Below are positions 7,913-14,893 of a stretch of 64,000 nucleotides of DNA, piece by piece. The number at the start of each line of letters is the position of its first letter. The stretch's first letter is position 1. The stretch is from positions 1 through 64,000 of the forward strand of contig JAWKRR010000014.1 in assembly GCA_041389525.1 (NCBI GenBank). Direction: 5' to 3'. This DNA comes from JACKFB01 sp041389525. Lineage in GTDB: Bacteria > Myxococcota_A > UBA9042 > PHBI01 > JACKFB01. The position numbers and the translations under genes were made by a program. Below the pieces are notes generated by a model that worked only from the letters and a program-made list of their open reading frames with translations, searched no databases and was not told where the DNA came from.

Positions 7913-8518
7913 TCAGGCTGGCTGGGCGATCATGTCCCAGCAGGCCCGCTGCGCCAGGTCGCGCACCTCCTGGGTCAGCTCCACCCGGCCCTCCCAGTGC
8001 GCCCGCATCATCCCGACGAAGGCACCGAAGACCAGCTCCATCAGCAGCGCCGTCGGCCCCGCCTTGATGATCCCTTGCTCTTGGGCGGCTCGCACCATCA
8101 CCGCGCCGAACTCCTTGAGGCTGTTCTCCATCGCCAGGCTCTCGGCGTCCAAGTAGGACCGGTGGTGATGCAGCTCCAAGAACGCGAACCCCTTCGGGTG
8201 CGCCAGCGCAAAGTCGACCATCTCGCGCCACATGGTCTCGAACTGCGTCCGGACCGGCGCGCCCTGAGGAAACGCGGTGAACACGCGCTTGGCGATGTCG
8301 CCCTTGAGCTTGCGGTACAGCGCGTTGACCAGGGCCTCTTTGCCCGGGAAGTAGTGGTACATCGAGCCCGCCGCGATGCCGGCGCGCTTGGCGATCTGCG
8401 GGACCGCCGTCCCGTGGAAGCCGCGGGTCACGAAGCAGTGGAGAGCGGCGTCGAGGATCTCGTCTCGCCGCTCCGTAGCCGCCGCCGCGCGCCCGCGTGT
8501 GGTCTTGGTTGCCTTCAT
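7913..8518 (-). CDS. TetR/AcrR-family transcriptional regulator
   Basis: A 201-residue regulator. Residues about 15-65 form the TetR helix-turn-helix: Ile-Leu-Asp-Ala-Ala, Phe-x-x-x-Gly-Phe-x-Gly-Thr, Ile-Ala-x-x-Ala-Gly, and the Tyr-His-Tyr-Phe-x-x-Lys recognition-helix end. The rest is a helical ligand-binding domain with no recognisable specificity. The start is the only early Met; no Shine-Dalgarno is visible before it, so the message may be leaderless or poorly translated. The inverted repeat TGAA-N6-TTCA begins 2 bases upstream of the start codon, an ideal place for autorepression. The hydrolase gene 8552-9724 lies 33 bases upstream on the same strand and carries related repeats in its own promoter, so it is a plausible target. 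Confidence 0.88.
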   Translation of the reverse strand: MKATKTTRGRAAAATERRDEILDAALHCFVTRGFHGTAVPQIAKRAGIAAGSMYHYFPGKEALVNALYRKLKGDIAKRVFTAFPQGAPVRTQFETMWREMVDFALAHPKGFAFLELHHHRSYLDAESLAMENSLKEFGAVMVRAAQEQGIIKAGPTALLMELVFGAFVGMMRAHWEGRVELTQEVRDLAQRACWDMIAQPA

Positions 8519-8520
8519 GG

Positions 8521-8534
8521 TGAATGAATGTTCA
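8521..8534. promoter_or_regulatory. Putative TetR operator at the regulator's own start
   Basis: TGAA-tgaatg-TTCA lies between the hydrolase stop and the TetR start codon. It has the GAA-N6-TTC core also found at 9763-9778 and 9827-9842. Autoregulation is inferred from position and symmetry. Confidence 0.45.
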
Positions 8535-8551
8535 ACCGACCGCGGACGATG

Positions 8552-9724
8552 TCAACCACGGACCGCCCGCCGACGCTGGACCAGGAGCAGCCCGAGCGCC
8601 AGCAGCACGAAGGGCGCGCCGGACCCGGGCCCACCGCCGCCGTTGCACGCCAGGTCGTTCACCGGCCCGCCGCCCGAGCGCGCAGGCGCGGTCACGCTCT
8701 GCGGGGCGGTCTGGGTCGGCAGGTCCGGAGCCGCGAGCGTCCCCGAAGCCCCCGCGGAGCCGCCAGCCGCCGCGGCCTCGGTGTCGGCGCCGCCATCGGT
8801 CGCGACCTCAGCAGCCGCCTGCGCCTCCGCCTCGGTCGCGGCCTGCGCCTCAGCTTCAGCCAGCGCCTGCGCCTGCGCCTGCGCCTCGGCCGCGGCCAGC
8901 GCCTCAGCCTCAGCCAGCGCCAGCGCCTCAGCCTCAGCCTGCGCAAGCTCGTCCGCCGTCGGCTCGGTCAGCGCGTCGAACATGATCTCGTAGATCGCCG
9001 GGTCGTAGAAGGTCTGGAAGTGCCCCACGAAGCCGTCGCACAGGCCGATGTTCTTCGCACCCGGCACGATCGACCCTTGGTAGGGCTGGATGTACTCGTC
9101 GGAGCACGTGTAGATCGACGTCACCGGGACGTTCGGCGGCAGGGGCACCCCATTGACCGCCTTCATGAACTTGCTGCCCGGCGACAGGTCGAAGAGGGCA
9201 GGCCAGCCCGCGATGGCCGCGGCCCACGGCGCCTTGTCGATGCCGTGGTGGGGCGACACGAAGGTCACCAGGCGCGAGACCTTCGAGTCGCCGCCCAGCG
9301 ACTGGATGTAGTGCCGCGCGATGACGCCGCCGGTGCACTCCGCCAGGATGTCGATCTTCTCCTGCCCAGTGTCTTCAAGCACCTGCGCGACCACCTCGGC
9401 CAGGTCTTCGCTGGCCTCGAAGAGGTCGTAGCTCAGCAGCGCCGGCGGCTCGTAGACGACCGGACGGAACCCATCGCGCTCGAGCCGCGCGACGATCGGG
9501 TCAAACCACTGCGCCCGAATCGTCACGCCGGTGATGAGCAGCACCGCCCGAGGTTCCTCCAGCTCACCCGGCCCGGCCTCGAGCGCCCCAACGACCAGCT
9601 TGTCCGCGTACAGGTTCAGGTAGAGCTCGCTCCAGTATTCCGGCGTGGTCTTGTCGCCCGCGGGCAGATCGTCACAGCCGACGAGGCTCAGGGCAGCGAG
9701 GAGGGCAAAAGCAAAGCGCGTCAT
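8552..9724 (-). CDS. Lipase-like alpha/beta hydrolase, lipoprotein with MYXO-CTERM-like tail and Cys nucleophile position
   Basis: A 390-residue protein with lipobox Leu-Val-Gly-Cys (Cys17). Residues about 57-250 match the lipase/PGAP1-like alpha/beta hydrolase fold: strand with Leu-Leu-Ile-Thr-Gly (oxyanion region), nucleophile elbow, Asp209 and His235 in Val-Gly-His before Tyr-Asp-Pro. At the elbow, where relatives have Gly/Ala-His-Ser-x-Gly-Gly, this protein has Ala-Glu-Cys130-Thr-Gly-Gly, so Cys replaces Ser as in dienelactone hydrolases. A 60-residue Ala/Glu/Gln low-complexity region follows. The C-terminus has Cys, a Gly-rich stretch, a hydrophobic helix and an Arg cluster, the layout of a MYXO-CTERM sorting tail. 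The GGTGGG-type upstream region and ATG at 9724 give a clean signal sequence. The substrate is unknown. Confidence 0.78.
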   Translation of the reverse strand: MTRFAFALLAALSLVGCDDLPAGDKTTPEYWSELYLNLYADKLVVGALEAGPGELEEPRAVLLITGVTIRAQWFDPIVARLERDGFRPVVYEPPALLSYDLFEASEDLAEVVAQVLEDTGQEKIDILAECTGGVIARHYIQSLGGDSKVSRLVTFVSPHHGIDKAPWAAAIAGWPALFDLSPGSKFMKAVNGVPLPPNVPVTSIYTCSDEYIQPYQGSIVPGAKNIGLCDGFVGHFQTFYDPAIYEIMFDALTEPTADELAQAEAEALALAEAEALAAAEAQAQAQALAEAEAQAATEAEAQAAAEVATDGGADTEAAAAGGSAGASGTLAAPDLPTQTAPQSVTAPARSGGGPVNDLACNGGGGPGSGAPFVLLALGLLLVQRRRAVRG

Positions 9725-9762
9725 GGGTCTCTCCAAGGTGGGTGGGTTTCGCGTCAGTCCAA

Positions 9763-9778
9763 TCGAACAATCATTCGA
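9763..9778. promoter_or_regulatory. Inverted repeat TCGAA-N6-TTCGA, copy 1
   Basis: A perfect 5-bp-arm inverted repeat (spacer caatca) 39 bases upstream of the hydrolase start at 9724. Same arms and spacing as the site at 9827-9842; the two centres are 64 bases apart, about six helical turns. A dimeric repressor such as the nearby TetR protein is the obvious candidate. Confidence 0.5.
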
Positions 9779-9826
9779 AATCGTGTGCCGATGGTGAGGC
9801 GCTAACGTTCAGGCGTCAAGCGGAAG

Positions 9827-9842
9827 TCGAATGAGTATTCGA
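9827..9842. promoter_or_regulatory. Inverted repeat TCGAA-N6-TTCGA, copy 2
   Basis: TCGAAT-gagt-ATTCGA, a 6-bp-arm inverted repeat with the same TCGAA-N6-TTCGA core as 9763-9778. It lies in the 271-base region between the divergent genes ending transcription units at 9724 (minus) and starting at 9996 (plus), so it could serve either. Confidence 0.5.
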
Positions 9843-9995
9843 TTTTCGCGCGGGGCGCTGGCCCGCGAAGCGCTTGAACCCTTGCGTATGGCGCACCTGC
9901 GCCCGCGGACGGGCCGGTCACTTTTTTCCGAACCCTCATTCGTGATAGTGCAGCCCCGTTCCCCACCACAGCCGTTCAACGAAGCAGGAACCCTT

Positions 9996-10895
9996 ATGAA
10001 ACCTGTGGGATCTCCGCGTCGATCCTTCGACTCGGTCTCGAGCGGCTGGGGCTGCTCCATGGCCCCGTGGGTCTGCTCGGCCCTGGCCCTGCTCAGCGCG
10101 TGCGCGTCGGCGGCTCAGTCCTCGCACCCGGCCTCCGTCGACGCGCCCTCGCCCGCGAACGGCGCCGCCCCATGTGCCGTCCGCGGCCCCCTGCTCGGCG
10201 ACGACACCGGGCCCATCGTCGAGGTCGCCGCCCTCGATCTGAACGGCGACGGCCGCCTCGACCGCGTGCTGGCCGAGGACTCCACAGCATCGCCGGACTC
10301 CCAGGCCCTCCGCGTCGTCGCCCGCTGTGACGACGGCGAGCGCGTGGTGCTGCGCGCCCGCGCGCCCGCCCTGCGCGCCGAGTCTCGAATGTGGGGCGGC
10401 TGGCGCATGCTGCGGTCGGCTGACGCCGCGCCGTCTTCGACCGACCCGTCCGCGGGCCTCTGGGGCTTCAGCGCAAACCACGGGATGTACGTGCCGGCCC
10501 TGATCCTGGCCAAAGACCTGGGCTGCCCGGTTTACGGTCACGGCATCGTCTCGCTGACCCGGGAGGGCGAGCGGGCGGTCCTCGACGGCGCCGCGCACCG
10601 CGTGACCTGGACCGGGGACCTCGATGGGGACCAGCGGCCAGACTTCGTGCTGGTGGAAGACGGATCGGGTTCGCCCGGTGGCGAGACCTACCGCGTCGTC
10701 GCCGGTTGCGACGAGGGCCAGGCGGCCATCGTCCTCGACGAGGTCCTGGTCGCGGTGACCGTGGAGGCGCGCACGAAGGGTTTCGCCACGCTGCGGCTCA
10801 CGCGCGCCCAGATGAGCGGTGCGCCGCCGGCTGACGAGCTGGCGACGATCCCCTCGCGTCCCGTCGGCATCTATCTGCCGAGCGGCGCGAACTAG
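9996..10895 (+). CDS. Lipoprotein with two FG-GAP-like Asp-rich loops
   Basis: A 299-residue protein. The ATG at 9996 has AGGA 7-8 bases upstream and leads to a hydrophobic stretch and the lipobox Leu-Leu-Ser-Ala-Cys (Cys36); a GTG/ATG frame extension upstream to 9831 overlaps the second inverted repeat and is rejected. Two similar halves each carry an Asp-Leu-(Asn/Asp)-Gly-Asp motif followed by Arg-x-Asp and Val-Leu-(Ala/Val)-Glu-Asp (about residues 80-100 and 205-225), as in FG-GAP/VCBS calcium-binding propeller blades. Each half also has a Val-Val-Ala-x-Cys-Asp-(Asp/Glu)-Gly motif, which suggests an internal duplication. There is no catalytic motif; function unknown. Confidence 0.72.
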   Translation: MKPVGSPRRSFDSVSSGWGCSMAPWVCSALALLSACASAAQSSHPASVDAPSPANGAAPCAVRGPLLGDDTGPIVEVAALDLNGDGRLDRVLAEDSTASPDSQALRVVARCDDGERVVLRARAPALRAESRMWGGWRMLRSADAAPSSTDPSAGLWGFSANHGMYVPALILAKDLGCPVYGHGIVSLTREGERAVLDGAAHRVTWTGDLDGDQRPDFVLVEDGSGSPGGETYRVVAGCDEGQAAIVLDEVLVAVTVEARTKGFATLRLTRAQMSGAPPADELATIPSRPVGIYLPSGAN

Positions 10896-10954
10896 CGAAC
10901 CCGGACGCCACTCGGCCTGCCCCGCGGCGCGGACTCGAGCGTATCGAGCCGCCG

Positions 10955-10976
10955 AATAATATAGTCGCGATAATGC
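10955..10976 (+). promoter_or_regulatory. AT-rich patch, probable promoter region of the 11058-14883 operon
   Basis: In the 162-base gap before the SGNH gene, an AT-rich stretch with TATAGT and GATAAT-like hexamers stands out from very GC-rich surroundings. No good -35 hexamer is spaced correctly, so this is only a likely melting region about 85-100 bases upstream of the first start codon. Confidence 0.3.
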
Positions 10977-11057
10977 GGATTCCGTCGACACTGAGTCAGC
11001 GCTACTCTGCAAAGCGTGGGGCGACCATCGCCTCGCGACCACCGCGGAGACGCCACC

Positions 11058-12203
11058 GTGATTTCGCCCGCCACACTTCGCCGCGCCGCCTCTCGCACCC
11101 TCGTGGTGGCGATGTCGCTGCTCTGCGGGTTGGCGCTGGCGGAGCTCGCGGCGGCCGCGCTCGACGGGTTCGCCTACCCCTTCCTCAACGTCTTCGTCGC
11201 CGACGCCGACTACGGCGTGCGCCTCGAGGCCGGGGCGTCGACCCGCACCGTGAGCCGCGACGGCCACGTCACCGCCATCGCCATCAACGCCCAGGGCTTC
11301 CGCGGCCCCGACTGGACGCCCGCCTCCGTCCCGCTGGACGCCCCGACCGCCGTCGTCCCCGGCCGCGTGCTGCTGCTCGGCGACTCGCAGATCTTCAGCT
11401 ACGGCGTCGACGAAGCCGACGGCCTCGCCGCGGCACTGACCCGCGCGCTCCCCCCCGGCGCCGAGGTCCTCAACGCCGCCGTCCCCACCTGGGGCCCGCC
11501 CGAATCCGTCCGCGCCCTCGCCGAGCTCGCCCCCACCTACCGCCCCGAGACGGTCGTCTTCACCGCCAACCTCGCCAACGACTGGACCGAGGTGCGCGTC
11601 CCCAACGCCCGCCGCACCACGGCCCGCGACGGCTTCGCCGCCTACCGCCTCCACGACGCCCCCGAGCTCTCCGATTTCCCAGGCCGCGCCTGGCTGTTCG
11701 GCCGCTCCCACCTCTTCCTGGCCGTCCGCCGCCTCCTCGCCGCCACCGCCGAGCGCCCGCCCGAGACCGCCGCCGTCGCCCGCCGCCTGCTCACCGACCT
11801 CCCCCAGCTCTCGCGCCCCGACGGCCCCCACCGCTCGCGCCTGACCGCGTCACTGCTCGCCGCCCAAGAGGTCTGCCGCCCCCTCGGGTGCCGCGTCGTG
11901 CTCCTGGCGCTCCCCCTGGACCTCCAAGTCCACCCGTCGGAGTGGGCGAAATATCACGGCGCCCCCTTCGACCTCGCCCCCACCGAGGTCCTCCTCGACC
12001 ACCTCCTCTCCGACGCCGCGCGCCACCGCATCCCCGCGCTGGACCTGCGCCCGCCGCTCCGCGCCGCCTCGCCCGGCGCCTTCCTCCCCGACGACTACCA
12101 CCTCTCCCCCGCCGGCCACGCCGCCGTCGCCGCCGCCCTCGCCCCGGTCATCGCCGCCACCGTGGCCGCCGCCCCCACAGTCGCCGCGGAGTCCGCCCGA
12201 TGA
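11058..12203 (+). CDS. SGNH/GDSL-family hydrolase, membrane-anchored, first gene of a carbamoyltransferase operon
   Basis: A 381-residue protein. The GTG at 11058 is chosen because GGAG lies 8-9 bases upstream; an ATG at 11016 would add 14 residues in front of the signal anchor and has a poorer site. A hydrophobic N-terminal segment (about 14-35) is a signal anchor. Block I is Leu-Leu-Gly-Asp-Ser110-Gln, and the C-terminal Asp345-Asp-Tyr-His348 supplies the Asp/His of the SGNH catalytic triad. The middle has Asn-Ala-Ala-Val-Pro-Thr-Trp-Gly (Gly block) and Ala-Asn-Leu-Ala-Asn-Asp (Asn block). Family members are esterases or O-acetyl transfer/removal enzymes. It overlaps the next gene by ATGA, so the products are probably made in fixed ratio. 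Confidence 0.85.
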   Translation: MISPATLRRAASRTLVVAMSLLCGLALAELAAAALDGFAYPFLNVFVADADYGVRLEAGASTRTVSRDGHVTAIAINAQGFRGPDWTPASVPLDAPTAVVPGRVLLLGDSQIFSYGVDEADGLAAALTRALPPGAEVLNAAVPTWGPPESVRALAELAPTYRPETVVFTANLANDWTEVRVPNARRTTARDGFAAYRLHDAPELSDFPGRAWLFGRSHLFLAVRRLLAATAERPPETAAVARRLLTDLPQLSRPDGPHRSRLTASLLAAQEVCRPLGCRVVLLALPLDLQVHPSEWAKYHGAPFDLAPTEVLLDHLLSDAARHRIPALDLRPPLRAASPGAFLPDDYHLSPAGHAAVAAALAPVIAATVAAAPTVAAESAR

Positions 12204-12937
12204 TCGCCACCACCGAGCGCCACCCGCTGACCCTGCGCGCCGCCGCCCCCATCGCGTGGCGCGACGACGCCAAAATCGCCCGCAAACTCATGGGCTTTTC
12301 GGCCACCGAGACCGGCAGCGCCCTGGACATGTGGCGCGCCGCCGACCTCACCACCGACCCGCGCCTGCGCCGCCTCTTCTACCGCCACGGCCTCGACGAG
12401 GCCCGCCACGCCCTGCGCTTCGCCGAGGCCGCCCGCGCGCTCACCCCCGGCGCCGCCGCTCGCCCCTTTGAGCTCGACCACGCCCGCCGCCAAGACCTCT
12501 TCGAGCGCTACGGACTGGTCGCCTTCACCGCCTTCGTCTGGCGCTCCGAGTCCCGCGCGCTGCGGCAGTTCCAGGTCCTGATTCGCCACTTCGAGGGTCG
12601 CCCGGCGCTGCACGCGCTCTTCAGCGAGATCGCCAAGGACGAGCAGCGCCACGTCGCCTACTCCCGCGCGCTCCTCGACGAGTGGCGCGCCGCCGGCCGC
12701 GCCAAAGAGGTCGCCCGCGCGTTACGAAAAGTCGCCCGCAGCGAGGCCTGGATGGCCTGGCGCCGCGCCGGCCGCCGTATTGGGGACGTGGTCGCCAAGG
12801 CCATGCTCGCCGCCATCTGGCTGGTCACCGTCCCGGTCTTCGCCGCCATCGAGCGCGCCAACCCCCGCCGCAGCGCCGGCTGGCACACGCCACGCTCCAA
12901 GCAGGACAGCCTGGAAGACCTGCGGAGGCAGTTCTAA
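12200..12937 (+). CDS. Ferritin-like di-iron protein
   Basis: A 245-residue protein whose ATG overlaps the upstream stop (ATGA) and whose stop overlaps the next start (TAATG). It carries the four-helix di-iron carboxylate pattern: Glu37, Glu67-x-x-His70 (Asp-Glu-Ala-Arg-His), Glu117 and Glu148-x-x-His151 (Asp-Glu-Gln-Arg-His). Such proteins are oxygenases, oxidases or rubrerythrin-like; the pattern alone does not say which. A hydrophobic segment near the C-terminus (about 200-220) may anchor it to the membrane. Lying between an SGNH hydrolase and a carbamoyltransferase, it may hydroxylate the substrate that is then carbamoylated; this is an inference from gene order. Confidence 0.78.
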   Translation: MIATTERHPLTLRAAAPIAWRDDAKIARKLMGFSATETGSALDMWRAADLTTDPRLRRLFYRHGLDEARHALRFAEAARALTPGAAARPFELDHARRQDLFERYGLVAFTAFVWRSESRALRQFQVLIRHFEGRPALHALFSEIAKDEQRHVAYSRALLDEWRAAGRAKEVARALRKVARSEAWMAWRRAGRRIGDVVAKAMLAAIWLVTVPVFAAIERANPRRSAGWHTPRSKQDSLEDLRRQF

Positions 12938-14679
12938 TGAACATCCTCGGCATCTCGGCCTGCTTTCACGACTCGGCCGCCGCGCTCCTCGTCGACGGCG
13001 CGCTCGTCGCCGCCGCTCAGGAGGAGCGCTTCTCGCGCGAGAAGCACGACGCGCGCATCCCGCTCGAGGCGGTCCGCTTCTGCCTGGAGCGGGCGAATCT
13101 CACCATCGACGACGTCGACCACATCGTCTTTCACGAGAAGCCCCTGCGCGCGTTTGAGCGCCTGCTGACCACGCAGCTTCAGGTGTTTCCTCGGGGTTTG
13201 GGGCAGTTCGTCCAGGCCATGGGCGCGTGGCTGGGCGGCCGGCTGTGGCTGAAGTCGCGGCTGGCGGCTGAGCTCGGCGCGGACCCGGAGCGGCTGCTCT
13301 TCAGCGAGCACCACCTGTCCCACGCGGCGAGTGCGTTCTACGGCTCGCCTTACCAGCGCGCGGCGATCCTGACCGCGGACGGGGTCGGCGAGGAGGCGAC
13401 CGTCGGGCTCTATCTCGGCGAGACCACCGCGGAGGGCTCGCGCATCACGCCGCTCGGCGAGCTTCGTTTTCCCCACTCGATCGGGCTCTTTTACTCGGCG
13501 CTGACTGCGTACTTGGGATTTCGGGTCAACGAGGGCGAGTACAAGGTGATGGGCCTGGCGTCGTGGGGCGAGCCGCGATTTGTGGCCGAGCTTGAGCGCA
13601 TCTGCACGATCGGCGAGGACGCGTCCCTCGAGCTGGACATGGACTACTTCTGCTTTCACCGGCACCCGACCAAGAGCTTCACGCCTGCGCTGGAGCGGCT
13701 GCTGGGGCCGGCGCGCGCTCCGGGCAGCCCGCTGAACCCTGGCGGAAGCGACCGCGAGTCCCAGCGCTTCGCCGATATCGCGGCCAGCGCTCAGGCGCTG
13801 ACGGAGCGGTGGGTGTTGGCGGCCGCGAGGCACCTGCACGGGCTGACCGGCGCCGACAACCTGTGTCTGGCGGGCGGCGTGGCGCTGAACTCGGTGGCGA
13901 ACGGGCGGCTGGCGAAAGACGGGCCCTTCTCGCGGGTCCACGCCCACCCGGCGGCCGGCGACGCGGGCGGAGCCCTGGGCGCGGCGTGGCATGTGGCCCA
14001 CGGGGTGCTTGGCGAGCCGCGGCGGGGCGGGTTGGAGCACGCAAACCTCGGGCGGGCTTACTCGCAGGCGGAGGTCGAGGGCTTCTTGAGCGACTGCCGC
14101 ATTCGCCACCGGACCTTCGAGAGCGAGGCTGAGCTTGCGGCCGAGGTCGCGCGGCGGCTGGCGCGCGGCGAGGTGGGCGGGCACTTCGAGGGCGGCTTCG
14201 AGTGGGGCCCGCGGGCGCTGGGGGCCCGGTCGATCCTGGCGGACCCGAGAGATGCGGCGACGATCGACCGCGTGAACGCTCGGGTGAAGCTGCGCGAGCG
14301 CTTCCGGCCCTTCGCGCCCGCCGTGCTGAGAGACGAGGCGGCGCGGTGGTTTGAGCTTCCGGGCGAGCGGGCGGACGATCTCTTGCCGTGGATGCTGGCG
14401 GTGGTGCCGACGACGGCCGAGGGCCGCGCGACCCTGGGCGCGACGACCCACGTGGACGGGACGGCGCGGGTGCAGACCGTGGACCCGGCGTACAGCCCGC
14501 GGATGGCCGCGCTGCTCGAGGCGTTCAAGGCCGAGACGGGCGTCGGCGTCCTGCTGAACACCTCGATGAACCTGCGCGACGAGCCCATCGCGTCGACACC
14601 CGGCGAGGCGTATTCGGTGTTCGACCGCTCGGACCTGGACTTCCTGGTCCTCGAGCGCTGCCTCGTCGAGGCGGCCTGA
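12937..14679 (+). CDS. NodU/CmcH/TobZ-type carbamoyltransferase
   Basis: A 580-residue protein of full family length. The N-terminus has the Gly-Ile-Ser-(Ala)-Cys-Phe-His-Asp-Ser-Ala-Ala hallmark and Gln-Glu-Glu-Arg-Phe-Ser-Arg-x-Lys. His125-His126-Leu-Ser-His129-Ala-Ala-Ser-Ala-Phe-Tyr is the metal/carbamoyl-adenylate site of the Kae1-like domain. The C-terminal part has Leu-Ala-Gly-Gly-Val-Ala-Leu-Asn-Ser and Phe-Glu-x-Gly-Pro-Arg-Ala-Leu-Gly-x-Arg-Ser-Ile, then Asn-Thr-Ser-x-Asn. Family members use carbamoyl phosphate and ATP to carbamoylate hydroxyl groups of sugars or secondary metabolites. It shares one base with the di-iron gene and is followed 18 bases later by the DUF5989 gene. Confidence 0.95.
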   Translation: MNILGISACFHDSAAALLVDGALVAAAQEERFSREKHDARIPLEAVRFCLERANLTIDDVDHIVFHEKPLRAFERLLTTQLQVFPRGLGQFVQAMGAWLGGRLWLKSRLAAELGADPERLLFSEHHLSHAASAFYGSPYQRAAILTADGVGEEATVGLYLGETTAEGSRITPLGELRFPHSIGLFYSALTAYLGFRVNEGEYKVMGLASWGEPRFVAELERICTIGEDASLELDMDYFCFHRHPTKSFTPALERLLGPARAPGSPLNPGGSDRESQRFADIAASAQALTERWVLAAARHLHGLTGADNLCLAGGVALNSVANGRLAKDGPFSRVHAHPAAGDAGGALGAAWHVAHGVLGEPRRGGLEHANLGRAYSQAEVEGFLSDCRIRHRTFESEAELAAEVARRLARGEVGGHFEGGFEWGPRALGARSILADPRDAATIDRVNARVKLRERFRPFAPAVLRDEAARWFELPGERADDLLPWMLAVVPTTAEGRATLGATTHVDGTARVQTVDPAYSPRMAALLEAFKAETGVGVLLNTSMNLRDEPIASTPGEAYSVFDRSDLDFLVLERCLVEAA

Positions 14680-14697
14680 GATGCCAAGGATAACCCG

Positions 14698-14883
14698 ATG
14701 ACCACACGACTTAAGCGAACGCGGGCCCGCGCTTCGACCGTGCGCGAGCTGTTCACCATGGTCACCCGCGGCGGCCGCTGGTGGCTGGCCCCGATGCTGG
14801 CGGTCTTGCTCTTGAGCGCGGTGGTCCTGGCCGTCGTGCAGGTCCTCCAATACGCCGCCCCCTTCGTCTACACGATCTTCTAG
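14698..14883 (+). CDS. DUF5989-like small membrane protein
   Basis: A 61-residue peptide with an AAGGA ribosome site upstream of its ATG. It has a basic N-terminus, an Arg-Trp-Trp-Leu-x-Pro motif, one long hydrophobic helix (about 32-50) and ends in Ala-Pro-Phe-Val-Tyr-Thr-Ile-Phe. This matches the small family found next to carbamoyltransferases (DUF5989, also beside saxitoxin-type carbamoyltransferases). Its role is not known; it may recruit the carbamoyltransferase to the membrane. It closes the four-gene operon; the following lipoprotein gene begins 10 bases later and may be read through. Confidence 0.8.
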   Translation: MTTRLKRTRARASTVRELFTMVTRGGRWWLAPMLAVLLLSAVVLAVVQVLQYAAPFVYTIF

Positions 14884-14893
14884 GAGCCGAACC

